This document shows, piece by piece, positions 47,341 to 59,397 of a stretch of DNA of 64,000 nucleotides (positions are counted from its first letter, which is position 1; every line of letters begins with the position of its first letter). The stretch covers positions 8,246,001 through 8,310,000 of the forward strand of contig JAYKYS010000009.1 in NCBI GenBank assembly GCA_036924285.1. The letters run 5' to 3'. The notes under the pieces are model-generated. The model ran no database searches. It was not told the DNA's origin and saw only the letters and a program-made list of their open reading frames with translations. The translations under genes and the position numbers were made by a program. Source of the DNA: Asterella californica (taxonomy: Eukaryota; Streptophyta; Marchantiopsida; Marchantiales; Aytoniaceae).

Positions 47341-50300
47341 GTGAGATAGTTGAAATCATCTGATAGTAAGTAGTTCCTCTACATTAAACCCTATGAGATT
47401 TTTAAAATGTTTTATCGACGGTTTTTGTTTTTCAGAAACTTGGAATTCTATACTAAGTTGTTATGAAAAGTTTAAGATTTATTTATAATTATAAACTGAT
47501 AATCATGCATGGAATTGTTGGTAGATCCAGATAAAGCCCAAAAACCAATGTGGATTCGCGTGTCCAAACTGTAAATACAAGAGTCTGTTAGATAAAAACT
47601 GTTAAACAGGAGATATTTAAATCATTATTTGCTTTAATTTTACAAAAGAGTTAAGGTTGCTTCCATCTTCCATTTTTAAACAGAAGACGTGAGTAAATAT
47701 GCAAGGTTGAAAAATATAGCATGCAGGTTAGTTCAGTTCAACTGGGACAGATTATTAAAAGTTATACTGTAAAAGTATTTATGGACTGCCATTCCTGATG
47801 CAGGACTCCTCTCTTTGGCACGTCCATCGGACCTGCCATAAGCATCTAAACATTTCAGTTTTAAACGTCTTTTAATTTTCCGCAAGACGTGTGGACCGAT
47901 CCGAGAGAAAAGAATTGCAAGGTGAAATGAAATCTGCATAGTTACTTTCGTTTTTGGGTCACAGTGGCCAACTCAGTATGAAGGTCAACCTGGAATAGCC
48001 ATAAGACGAGAGTAGACAGATGAACCTAAGAGGTGAAATTAGAAATCTGGACTAGCTTGACAAAAGACCGTAAGAGGTGAAATTAGAAATGTGCATGTCC
48101 ACCTACCTATCCAATGATGAAATTATAAATCATTGTGACATTGCCAGAAAATTCTAACTCCAAATTATGGAAAATTGAAATCGTAACAGTACAACGTAAC
48201 AGCAATTGTACAACGTAAGAGCACATGTACAACGGAATGCTATTCTCATGCAAATTGTACACAAATGAAAAAGAGAATAGAGATCTATATGTAAAAATAT
48301 GCAAACTAGAGCCCATCATAACCCGGACAAGCACTATAACTCAAAGGACATTTTTGGTCACTGAATCTCGAGACGGATATGGAGACAACAACACGAAGGA
48401 ACATTGGAGACCAAAATAGTGTATCCATTCCTTTGTGTTGTCTCGCGAAAGCTGCAGAAGGAGCTTCGCGTAATAAATCATGAAACCTAATTTCTCGACC
48501 ATACAGACTGTGTGTCCACATGATGCATAATTCCAATTTCAAATTATTTTACTGTTAAATAAATTCTCCAACTGTTGGCGCCATCGGGATTCTTAATTTT
48601 ATGATTACTCTTAATTGAGTTCTTGAGGATAAACGTTGCGGCGCTAATCTGGATGTTGGCGGTCAACGTGTAGAGATCCGAGCGTATTTAGATGCATGCC
48701 TCGGTCAGCATATGATGTCCTTAATTAAAACAAACTTGATAGTTTAATTTCTGCTTAACTCGCAGAAGGGATTCAAATTCCTTGCTTATTCAGAAGGAGG
48801 AAGAATAGGGTATAAAACAAAAAGAGCTAGCGCTGCATATCGATTCAAACTTTTTGCTCCTTGGTTCAGTAGGTAGAGCCCACCCACTAGGTAGATGACA
48901 AATGGCGCTTCAAAGTATCCTCCACCTACTCAGTAGGTAGACTGGTTAGAACACCCACAGAATGAACAAATGGTCAGTGACTTGGACATTTAAGTTTTGC
49001 GAACTTTGGTAAAAGATCCTTGTTTATGCATGACCTTAGGAGGACAACGTTAGGAAGAGTTAGGTGCACTATGAAGATTGAATTCAAGAATAACAAGCCA
49101 CCATAGTGAAGAGTAGTAGGCAACCGTTCTTGATCGACAGTTTTCTGAAGATAGTCCATTCTAGAGTTCAGTCCAATCGTGGATTAGAATGCTAATAGAG
49201 AAGAGTAGCGGAAGTACTCGGCTAGAGGAGATATTTCTTAAATGGATGATAGAAGAAGCTTGATGCGAACAGAGAAGCAAGAGAGCGTAGAGGAGCATAA
49301 CTCAATTTCAGTATGATAGAGTTCTATGTTATATTGGATTTCAATGGAAGACCGATGTAGTAACGACTCGTCTCTCGATTCGATTCAGAGAGTTCTTGCT
49401 ACAGTGTGGTCTCAGATAGAGCCAGGAGTGGAAGATAGTTCAGTTGGGACTAATTCGAGACTAGAAACTCTATCCAGTGGATTTACAAACAGTGGAGTCT
49501 GATTCGTGCGAGCCAACCTAGGTTAGAAACTGATCTGAGGAGCTCACTACATGTGAGGAACAATTTCTTGAGAACTGATTTATCGGATCGGACATTTGAG
49601 GTCTTGGGCTCTAGCGGTAGTTCTAAAACATTGATCTTTTCGGAGATCCGGGTCTAAGTCAGAGATTTAGATTCTAGAAGAGCCGATGGCAGAGTTTTAA
49701 TTTCAGACACCGAGCATCGAGCATGACACTAAACAGCAGTTTGAGAGTTTAGCCATGGTGCGGGAGATCCACTGTCATAGGAGTTCTTTTTCTAGAGGTT
49801 GGAGAATTTTGGGTCGAGGTAAACTCTAGAGATTGGATGGTGGACATGGTCTGAGGTCTAACAAGAACTCTCGAGGCAGAACTTTGACTTCCGTAAGAGA
49901 TTCAGCTCAAAGAAATTCAAAATTCTGAACGAAGCCATTTCAGCTTCGCAAAGAGGAGCAATGCAACTCTCAAATTTGATTTGGAGAATCTAGCAGAATG
50001 TCTGGCACTAACACACGAGTTGACAAATACAAGACAGGTGTCAGAACAGTGAGAAGTGGGTGTGGAAACTGGAGAGGTAACTTACGAGCAGACACGTTTG
50101 ATTATAGATGTGGAAGATTATGCATGGCTGTAGGTTGATTCTAAACTGTTATATCATTTTCATATTATCAGCTACAGTAGCGTGGGTGTTTTCCTAATAG
50201 CGCTGGATCTGTATTTCACTCGGAAGCCTTGGAATTTACGTGTTATGTTATATTGTAGAGGCATGTCATCTCTACAGACGACCAGCCGTCCCTGTAGATA

Positions 50301-51160
50301 TCGTGTTGTCTCAATTACGGTTTCATGGTTATCATGCATATACGTGGATTAGAAGTTTCAATCGAGGATTTGACAGTATCTTCCCCCACGGCCTTGTACA
50401 GTGAATTTCGTTTTCTCTTATCATAATAATACGTCTAAGTGTTATAAAAATTTATTCTAATAAATTATTTAAAAAATTAAATTATTTCATAGATATTATA
50501 TGTTAAACTTTCCCGGAGTAGTCAACTCATCCGGAGAGAACCCATAAGTGAAGAGCAGGCTGTTGCGTTCCTGGGGGTATAAGTCAGGAGACCTAAATGT
50601 CAAATTGCGCCGTTTACCTGAGTACATTAATTAATATTCTAACCCTTCCCGTCGAAAAGCTTAGAACATTAATTAGTGTACATGGATGAATATACAGCCT
50701 ATACTATAGAGAACGATTTGACAATGGTTAGGTTTGAGTTCTTCGAGACTGAATGAGGTACATAAGTTAGGGATTCTCGATAAATATATATGGAGCTGTA
50801 TGCGTATGCGTCTCACAGATTGAACCCCATGCATGATCAAAACACAATTCGACCTTTGGATTGGCAAGTCACTGAAGAGTCCGGTCACTATAGGGGCCGG
50901 AGGTTACATATCCCGTAAGGAGATGGTGATAGCTATAATCACTATATCAAACTTGTAGATTTTTCACTAAACTACTATTTGCAATGGGTGGCGAGTTGAC
51001 CAATATACATATCTTGGGAGAGGAACATTTTGCAAGTGTATACCGCTCAGTCTTCTTCATGGATAAGATGGAAGGTCGACTCACATGGTGTGTCAGGCCT
51101 GTACGTCAGGGACAAAACGGAAGCACAATGTCTTGAGCCTCCTCCGTTGTGTACAAACAG
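47341..51160. other. AT-rich repeat-like island, no gene
   Basis: Stops in all frames over most of the length. A tRNA-like promoter pair lies near 48861-48916. A partly open plus frame at about 49800-50100 suggests old coding debris but no family. The right end leads into the Harbinger element. Confidence 0.4.
48861..48916 (+). repeat. tRNA/SINE-like internal promoter remnant (tentative)
   Basis: TGGTTCAGTAGG at 48862-48873 fits the pol III A-box pattern TRGYNNAGNNGG. A weak B-box-like CTTCAAAGT follows about 40 bases later. A second A-box-like CTCAGTAGGTAG lies near 48931. No cloverleaf could be folded, so this is not called as a tRNA. Confidence 0.2.
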
Positions 51161-51829
51161 AGTACTCCGTTTGAGACCAACGACCTAAACGTGAAGGGTT
51201 TAGGATCAGGTCGGACCAGGTTTATTCAATAAATACTTCGTGAAAATGACATACCCGATTTGTGACATTCAAGACAATTCTTGAGAGTTCGAGGTCACAC
51301 GATGTGCTTGGAATTGTTTGAAGGTCGTCTTTCCGCCATGCCTTAAATCGATCATACTTTCTTATTTTTGGTCAAAAGAGGTCATGTTTTTTATAAAAAA
51401 TGATCCAAAAAGAATACTCAAGAATCTTTTGTTTATTTTTTTGGTCCATTGTAAAGCATATTCTAGTATAATTTTTTATATTCGAGGTAAACCAAGCAAA
51501 TTATGACTTGATAGACTATGATGTGGTATTTGATGTTTTTCAGAACCATAATTCACTTTTCAAAAGAGGATTGGAGATGAAACTTGATACCAACCAAAAT
51601 GAGGAACAAGACGATCCAATGCTCTCAAACTTTATCAAAACGATCATACTGAAAGAGAGGTATGAGAAAACAACAATGTTATCAGTTCTTGTTCAATTGT
51701 TTTCGTTTTTAGCATATTGATAGAGCACTAAATGTACATTTCGTGTGACTTTTAGTGTAATCAAGAGATACAACTCATAAATCTGCTTCTAAAAAACCGA
51801 AAGTTGAATGAAAATTTGAACATGAGAAG

Positions 51830-52530
51830 CTTTTTCTAGATATGTATGAAGAGGTTTATTTTTTACATTGTAACCAAGGCAATGTGAGTCTAGACCAATG
51901 ACGAGTGTTAACCACTCGTTTCAACCAAGAGACAAACTTATCATTCGAGTACACAATACTCAAGAATAAGTTTGACAACTTGGTCCGAAGATATAGGATC
52001 GAGAAACTCAATCAAGAGAAAATCTGTGCACAAGCAAGTTCATGGGAATATTATGAACAAAAGCATCTGATTAGAGGTCCTTCGTCTAAAGAATAAGACA
52101 TTCATGGGGCCTTAGATGATGGTAGCGATACTCCTCTTCATAGCTTTGTTGATCAGAGCACTGAAGATCTTACAGATGTGTTCTCTAAGAATGAATGTCA
52201 GCCGAGTGAACCTCCGTCGTCTGTTGATCTCTTCACCTCAAAGAGAAAAAGTTATTGGCGTATCAAAACGTCAAAGAAACTCCGAGAAGAAAAGCATGCT
52301 CTCAACCCGGTGTGAGTGGAAAACCAAACATGAATGTTAAGAAGAGGAAAAGTCTACCCAAAGACAATGACGACAATGTTGTAGTGTCCATGAATCTCTT
52401 TACTCAAATGCAAAAAAAGCGAACGAGAGAAGAGCACAACAAGAAGATCACATACTCGATTTAATGGCTCAGATGTTAGAGATTCGTCGAATGGAGATTG
52501 AGTTGCTGAGAGAGGTTCTCAAGGACTAGC
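51830..52530 (+). pseudogene. Harbinger ORF1 relic, Myb/SANT-like
   Basis: The frame reads MYEEVYFLHCNQGN, a stop, then RFNQETNLSFEYTILKNKFD and NLVRRYRIEKL. This matches the Myb/SANT-like domain (Myb_DNA-bind_3: LLD.Y.EE..KGN, F...TGL.Y...QLKNKWD.LKK.Y). The following part is hydrophilic with lysine/arginine clusters (KRKSYWRIKTSKKLREEK), suiting a nuclear DNA-binding partner of the transposase. Stops and a frame change near 52310 mark it as a pseudogene. Confidence 0.6.
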
Positions 52531-53690
52531 GCATCCATCATCTACGACTAGAACTCAAGTTCTTATCCATATATCTCTCATATCTACATGTGATTATGCA
52601 TTGGAACGTAAACGAGTTCTACAAAATTGCTTGAACAATGCATCTCTCAAGATCTCTCCTTTTCATGTCTTGACTTTGTCCGCTACAGTTCCAAGAAAGG
52701 GTTGCAGATGTGCAGCATTCAGTCGTTCATCTACCGGGTCTACATCCTGGGGTATTGACTCTCCTTGTAGTATCACAAAGTTATGTAGCACTCCACATGC
52801 AAGTACAACTATGAGCACTTGCTCGAGTCGCATAGGACAGTTACAAAGTATAGTCCATCTTCTTTCAGATGACTGAATATATTTTCGATTTTCACTCGTG
52901 CTTTTGATGTGTACTTGTCAAACTTGTTTTTGAGTGTAGCTCTTTGATGCATATGTCGATGAAATCATTTGATCAATCACTCTCTAATAAGATAAGCGAT
53001 ATCTCCAAGTAACACAAGAGGTATAACGATTGCATCATTCTCTCCACTCACTGTGATTGTTGACTCGGCAAGAATACGCTTTGTTTCCACCAACTGATAT
53101 AAACTTGATTGTCGTAAAGGTGCAGCATCGTGAGTAGAGCCAAGAATGGTGCAACATAAATCTTAAAAATTTAGATCGGAATCGCATACTCCTGTAGCAA
53201 GACTGAGTAATCAGAGTGATGATTCTTATAGTGTTCTGGAAGATACTTTTGTGGTGATTTGTGTCTCAATTTTATATGAGAATCATCAATGGCACCTATT
53301 ATTCATGAGATTCTACAAATCTGTTCAAACTTGCTCATAATGTTTCTACTCTCTATGATATCTGATCTATGTACATACTTGGAGTATAATTTACTTCTAC
53401 TGGTAAGAATATCAGTAACTATCGTCGTATATTTCACTATAGTCGACTCTCCAATGCAGTACATGTCGTTAAGAGTCCTTAACTGAGCATTATGTGCAAA
53501 TAGATAGATCACTGTTGTCACACATTTGGCTAGTTCCAGCAGCCCATTCCTTGATACTAGGCATGAAAATTTCTATCTCGTCTACTATTTTCGTAAAGTT
53601 TCTATGCGACATTCTGTATTGTTTTCTCATATGAGTATCCAAAAAATCAATATCATGTGTCATACCTGCTTATGAATCACATCTCATCAT
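52520..53690 (-). pseudogene. Harbinger transposase relic
   Basis: On the minus strand from about 53690: YRMSHRNFTKIVDEIEIF, a frame change, LFAHNAQLRTLNDMYCIGES and TIVKYTTIV, then GAIDDSHIKLRHKSP with the first catalytic Asp, THDAAPLRQSSLY, LLGDIAYLIRE with the second Asp, and SKARVKIENIFSHLKEDG with the catalytic Glu. All landmarks of a HARBI1-type DDE transposase occur in order. At least one frameshift and several stops make it non-functional. Confidence 0.8.
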
Positions 53691-54266
53691 GTGTGTTGTC
53701 TGAGTATTATCCAAAACTCTCGGGATGTTGTCACGGTAGTATGCACACTTTCCAACGCTTAGATGAACAGAAACAACATGAGAAATTCATGACCAGTATC
53801 ATAGTGCGATGAACGGAACATGAATGTAACGAGTTCTCTTGTTTCAAAAAGTCGTCCACCCATAAACCGGAGAAAAATAAAGTCCGACACATCAATTTTC
53901 TCAAATCTGTATGTCCGCTGTTTGTCAGAAATGAGAAAAAGCAAGACGCTGCTGTAGATGGTGAGATTTTTTTCAGATCTAATAATCTCAAGAAAAGCTT
54001 ACAATAAGAAAAAAGAATATAAAAGATGAAATCACAATAAAAACATAACATAACATGTTCTGAAAGAAAAAGAAGACAAAATCTCTGTGTCAGAAAATGT
54101 ACTACTCTCAAACAAGACACACAAATGAAAGAAATGAGAACTAGGTCAGAACCCGTCCAAGGAAATAGAAGTAAGTAGGGAACTACTTTCTTGATGTTAT
54201 CTAAGCTAACAAGTCACCAAATTCGTTTAGCTTTAATTTCTAGTTTCTTTGGTCTTGAAACGGAGG

Positions 54267-57200
54267 GAGTGGGTCTTTCTGAGAGACTCGCACTCACATG
54301 AACCCTGTACGTCAGACATTTTCGCACCTGAGGTACATCTGACGTACGTCTTTGAAGTTTCTCATGTGTGTCGGGCAGGAGAAGCATGAAGAAAACGAAG
54401 AAGGCATATGCTCAAGGCTCAAAGGTTGATCTCCTTGAGGGAGATACTAGGAGAGAGGGGATTGATTAGGAAGACGATACATAACAAATGTCAAGGACTT
54501 TGAAACTCTTTTTGCATACCAAGTGCTTGAGAAATCTATCAGATTCTTAGTTCTTTTATATTCCTCCATGGGGAGATGTCTTGGTTACCTAAGGGAGTAA
54601 GTATGCTGTCTATTCTTGCCTCCCTAGCTGCACCACAAGAGGTCCAGTCAGACTAGAGTAGAACGTGATAGGAGATAGTACTTCAAAGAAGGGAAGAGCT
54701 TTAGGTGGATGTAAGACGCATACGTCACTCCATCTTACCACGATGACAACAGAGGAGAGTGATGAGCCACCTCTAATGACTTCCAAGAGGAACACTAGGC
54801 TAAGATCTTTGAGTAGTATGTCTCCTCGAGAGACAACTTATATGTAAGCTTACAACCACGATAGGACAAATGAACCCTACTAACATCTAATTTGTACTAA
54901 TATTTTAAATCAATTCAAAAATAATGAATCATTATTTAGTTATTTAATTAATCATCTTATATCATCTACATGTTTAGAAATAAATAGATACTGCAATTTA
55001 ATACACTTATTTATTTAAAGAATATAATTAATATTTTAGGAGATTAGACGTATTTTGAATCCATTGATAATTCTTTACATTTCCGTATTCAAGTAACGTG
55101 TCGTTAATGCATTTCACCTCTTGATCGTAGGACTTGGTAATACGATGAACGACGAAATTAGAAATATAATAGATGATAAATAGAAATATTTAGATTAATC
55201 TAACTGGTTTGGTCTATGAAAAATAAAAGTTTAACTTATAAATGAATGATACCTTTGAAATAAATTCAAATAATCTGCACAACTCTTTATTAAATAAAAT
55301 ATCACTAAATTAATAGATTACATTTTAAGATTTATAAAATTAAAAATATATTATTTGATATCAAAACTTCAACAAAATGAAAGCGTGAGAACACAATGCT
55401 GAGAGGTATTCTTGATTTTTATTAAGAGTGATATTCTCGAGGTTTATCTAAGAGAGGTCACAACAGTAGGTTGTCACCCTTGACGAGCCGTCTTCTACAC
55501 CACATGGGACCACCGACTTCATCATGCTTTTGTAACGTCTCGTCCTCTTGCTGCTCATCTGGTGGAAGATAAAACTCACGTCGGGAACTCTTCTTGATAT
55601 CATCTACAAGCTAATATATACAAAGTCAAACTGCTAACAAGGTAGATATTTGTCTACTTCTCTTTGCAAGATCTCATGTATATTCAATCGAGTGTTTAGA
55701 CTCTTCGTAGCTCCTCACTCTCGTCTTGGTATCAGTGTGACATGTCTTGGAGATGACAAGGCGTTTGAGCTTCAAGACTGAGTATGACTGGATGTCTCTC
55801 AACTTGCGCTATCTCATGTAACTCACTCAAGATCTCATCTACATCTCTCTGCATGTAGTCTCTCAACAGGACTAGTTCAGCAAGAGGATATGGGCATTGG
55901 ACCGTCTGAAGTAGATAATATAAATCACATTCTTGCAGAGATTTTATAGGGCTCTCTATAATCGTTGTAAAAGTAGCACCACAAGATAGTGCTGTAACCA
56001 GTTAGATGGTTAGTTGGGTTTATTAGTTATGATATACTCTTCAAGTGAGTTCCTCACTTGAAGAGTCCCCTATCTGAAAGCTTTTTGCTGGCTTCTGCAT
56101 GTTCAACATGTTAGTAAAGTCATCCGCTGGCTTGCCAGGTTGTTAGTTTTGGTAGGTTGTCATCTCATCATGTACTTCTCTCTGTCTAGACTGTATGGTG
56201 TCAGGGTGTGTGGATGGCTTGGGGTTTAAAAGTCCAGTTGTAACCTTGGACATGTGTATGGAGTTAGGAGTTAGACAATAGGGAACTGTTCAAAAGAGGC
56301 TGCATCTTGTCGAGTTCTTCCTCCCATTTATAACAATGGATTATGGATCTCGTGATGTAAATCTTGCAGTAGTGTTGTTTTTTCTTTCATGTATAAAATA
56401 TCTACTCTGCGTTGACTTTAGTTCTTTTTCGCTGAGAGGCTTCCTGCAGCCGTTTGCTGTTGTCCTTGCATAGGATGAGACCTCTCGGCAGGAGGATTCG
56501 ATCTCACGTCGTCTCAGCTACGGGCGCATGGGGTTTCCAAAAGGCTACTGCTTGTTGACTTTTTAGTGCCCTTGTGTGCATCGACAAGATGAGGATGTGG
56601 TTTACATGAAAGACATGTTTGTATATTGGGTGACAAGCAGCCCCGACATAAACCAAAATAGACAAATAGTTGAATGTTATGGAAGATAAGTTGCATTAAC
56701 TCAAGACCTTCAGACCTTCATACAAGAGTGCCTTCATTCAAAGAGAGAGAGGTCTTTTTAGAAGGGCAATGTGAGGAAACTGAGCATGTAGCTGATCTTT
56801 TGACGAATTGTCATGAGGGGACATTACAGCCAAAATAAAACGGATATTTATGCCGATTCAATTGCTGAGTTTTCAGAAAGCAGTACTTGGACTGTGACGC
56901 ACTACCACATCTCGAGATGGCCATCTGGATGTTAAGACGTCAAAGACGCTGGATGTAGTAATTGATGATAAAGAATTTACAGTAAAACGTAAGAGTCAAT
57001 TGAAAGAAGTGAAGTTGCGAGTCATGTTATCTAAGCGTCCGCAGACGTATAGATCAGACGAGGGATCTGTCGTATGAGACATATGTCCTACAATCAGATA
57101 TATCATATATATATAGACAACTCTCCTCAACCAGGGTACACAAAATAGATCTAGAGTATTACTATTCTGAAGTGTTGCTCTTTCAGATGAATCACACGAA

Positions 57201-58246
57201 GCAGCAAGAGCCTGCAACGAACTCAAGTTCACATTTATGTTTATCGACTTTCAAGATATGTTTGCTATCTGTATAGTATAAAACGATTTGTTATCATAGA
57301 TAAAGCTACTACAGACTGGTTTTGCAAGATTTTTCTGGTTCTTTTCTTTTTTGTTTGAAATCAATTACTCGCGTGGTTTACCATCGTTTACTACAGACGA
57401 GGGTACCTATGACTAGTTAATCGATCCGGTAAGTAATATGACAGATGTAACATGATTATCCCTCTCTGTAATATAATACGAATGATTTGCTTCGAGTAAA
57501 CCAATATTTATCTCATTGTTTCTATAAGTTCCTCTTTCAGTTTTTCTTTGATACGTATTCACCATATCTATAGTAGGTCTAAACGGTGAGGGAGATCTCC
57601 CGAGATTTGGTGGAGTTATGATGCTTCTCGAAACATCTGAAACCAGAGGGTTCTACACAGAAATCTGAGAAAAGACACCATCTTCTTGTACTACGAGCTA
57701 CAGAAAAGGAAGGGATTCTTGGTAATTCTTCGTTCTCATATTTCTCGATCCATATTTTAGCCGTATTACTATCACGATGCTGCACTCACCTTCTTCAACT
57801 AATGATATTCTTAGCACAACGATGTGAAATTGAACTTTGGTTTGCTTAGGGATAGCAGTTGCTTCTATTCACATCCATCTATTTAAAATTGATTCTACCC
57901 AAGACATGATCAACGTTTACAGAGGATGCAATACTCTTTATGGATTTCAAAATGGGTAGTTAAAACTGTAAAAGAAAATTATTTCTCTATACCTCTTCGT
58001 TTAAGAAGTGCTTCTGTCGTTGGTATCCCTTACAGATCGACGTAGGTTTGGCACATGCATATATAAATCATATGACATCCGAGCGGTTAATGAGACTTAC
58101 ATCCTTACAGTGGATTTCATACAACACCGTGCCCTTTACCTTTCACGATGCTGCAGCTTCTGAAAGGTATGGTACTTCGTGCTATCAATAACTTGATATT
58201 CTGCACAAGCTTTCGAAAGGTACAGACTGAAATACCTGGTGCGATC
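54267..58246. other. AT-rich intergenic DNA, no gene recognised
   Basis: Stops in all frames over most of the stretch. Short open frames (54610-54795 minus, 56514-56696 minus, 56996-57232 minus, 57579-57785 minus) resemble nothing I know. It is probably old repeat sequence. Confidence 0.4.
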
Positions 58247-58394
58247 TGGGGACTGTTTTATTTACTACCTCTAATCCTGATCCAAAGGCCGACAGAACTG
58301 ACTCCTTCAGATGTACAGCATGGGGACTGTTTTATTTACTACCTCTAATCCTTATCCAAAGGACGACAGAACTGACTCTTTCAGTTGTACAGCA
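58247..58394. repeat. Tandem duplication, unit 74 bp
   Basis: Two adjacent copies beginning TGGGGACTGTTTTATTTACT at 58247 and 58321, differing at a few sites (CTGATCCAAAGGCC against CTTATCCAAAGGAC). It gives rise to overlapping open frames that should not be read as a gene. Confidence 0.9.
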
Positions 58395-58406
58395 TACGAT
58401 ACGGTG

Positions 58407-58520
58407 ACGCAAGTAATCCTCCTCAGTTCATATGTTTTGTTTCTGCACACACCACTTCCTTCCACGCAAGTAATCCTCCTCAGTTCATATGTTTTGTTTT
58501 TGCACATACCGCTTCCTGGA
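58407..58520. repeat. Tandem duplication, unit 57 bp
   Basis: Two copies starting ACGCAAGTAATCCTCC at 58407 and 58464, sharing CAGTTCATATGTTTTGTTT and a GCACA.ACC.CTTCC end. It lies directly after the 74-bp duplication, so local duplication has happened twice here. Confidence 0.9.
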
Positions 58521-59397
58521 ATGGTATGTGCAAATTCTTCGACTTCTTGGTCCTGCTTGAGCACCGATTCAGAAATGTTTCTAACCTGCACTAATATTCG
58601 AAACTCCATCGTTAAGAAAATCGAGAAAATGTTAGGGTTGCAAAAAGACCTGGAGTTTTATTGGTGGCACCTGACGATTGAAGGCCACACAGTGAATACA
58701 AAAAAAGGGCCCAGTTACAGTTTAGACTGATGCGACTTAGAGTGGACATCAAGTATCCAGTAGTGGTCCATCCACGTAACTTCAACTGATTCACCGCGAA
58801 ACCACAAAAATAGCTCCACGCAAAACCGGGTACTAGCTAGACATCATGGAAACATCCCATGAACTGAACTGAATGGTGCCACAAACCAACCAATTTCGGC
58901 GTTGTACATGTAAATCTGAGATATCAATAGAGGTTCACTGAGACAGACACGAGAGATAAAACGAGATAATTATAAATAGTAAAGTCTCGACTGACTGATT
59001 TCGTCGGAGGTCTGAAGTCTAAACGCGCAATCCCCGGATCCCCACCTAACAGTAATAGAAACTTGAAATTTCAATGTAATTCACACGACTCCTAACCAAC
59101 CTGCATCCGCTTGCTCTAAACACTAGAAAGGTCTACCGACGTGGCCGAAGGATTCACTGAGTAAAAGAACTAAGTGATTAGTAGTGGCCATGGTTAGAAA
59201 GACAGTTCAGAGGACTTGTGTGAGCTTCTTGATGGAAACGCTCTTCCGCTCCGCTCAGGATAGAGGAGAAACGCGCGGTGGAAAACCTGTGGCTAAATGC
59301 GGTTTGGTTGAAGGAAACTCTATAAAACAGAAATTCGAAACTCCTTTACATATCTACAAATACAGCACTCGGAAAAACCCTAGAAAACGATGCCTCT
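58521..59397. other. 3' flank of the minus-strand metallo-hydrolase gene
   Basis: No gene recognised. Because the neighbour is transcribed leftwards, its 3' untranslated region should occupy the right end of this stretch. The plus-strand open frame at 59184-59477 overlaps the last exon of that gene and is a shadow. Confidence 0.45.

Larger units (their letters stand above)
51164..54266. mobile_element. Decayed PIF/Harbinger transposon with two facing ORFs
   Basis: A 3.1-kb block bounded by a candidate inverted-repeat pair: ACTCCGTTTGAGACCAACGA at 51164-51183, and TCTTTGGTCTTGAAACGGAG at 54246-54265, whose complement reads CTCCGTTTCAAGACCAAAGA. Inside lie a Myb/SANT-like ORF1 on the plus strand and a transposase on the minus strand, tail to tail. 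This two-gene layout is known for PIF/Harbinger elements. Both frames contain stops, so the copy is dead. Confidence 0.55.
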
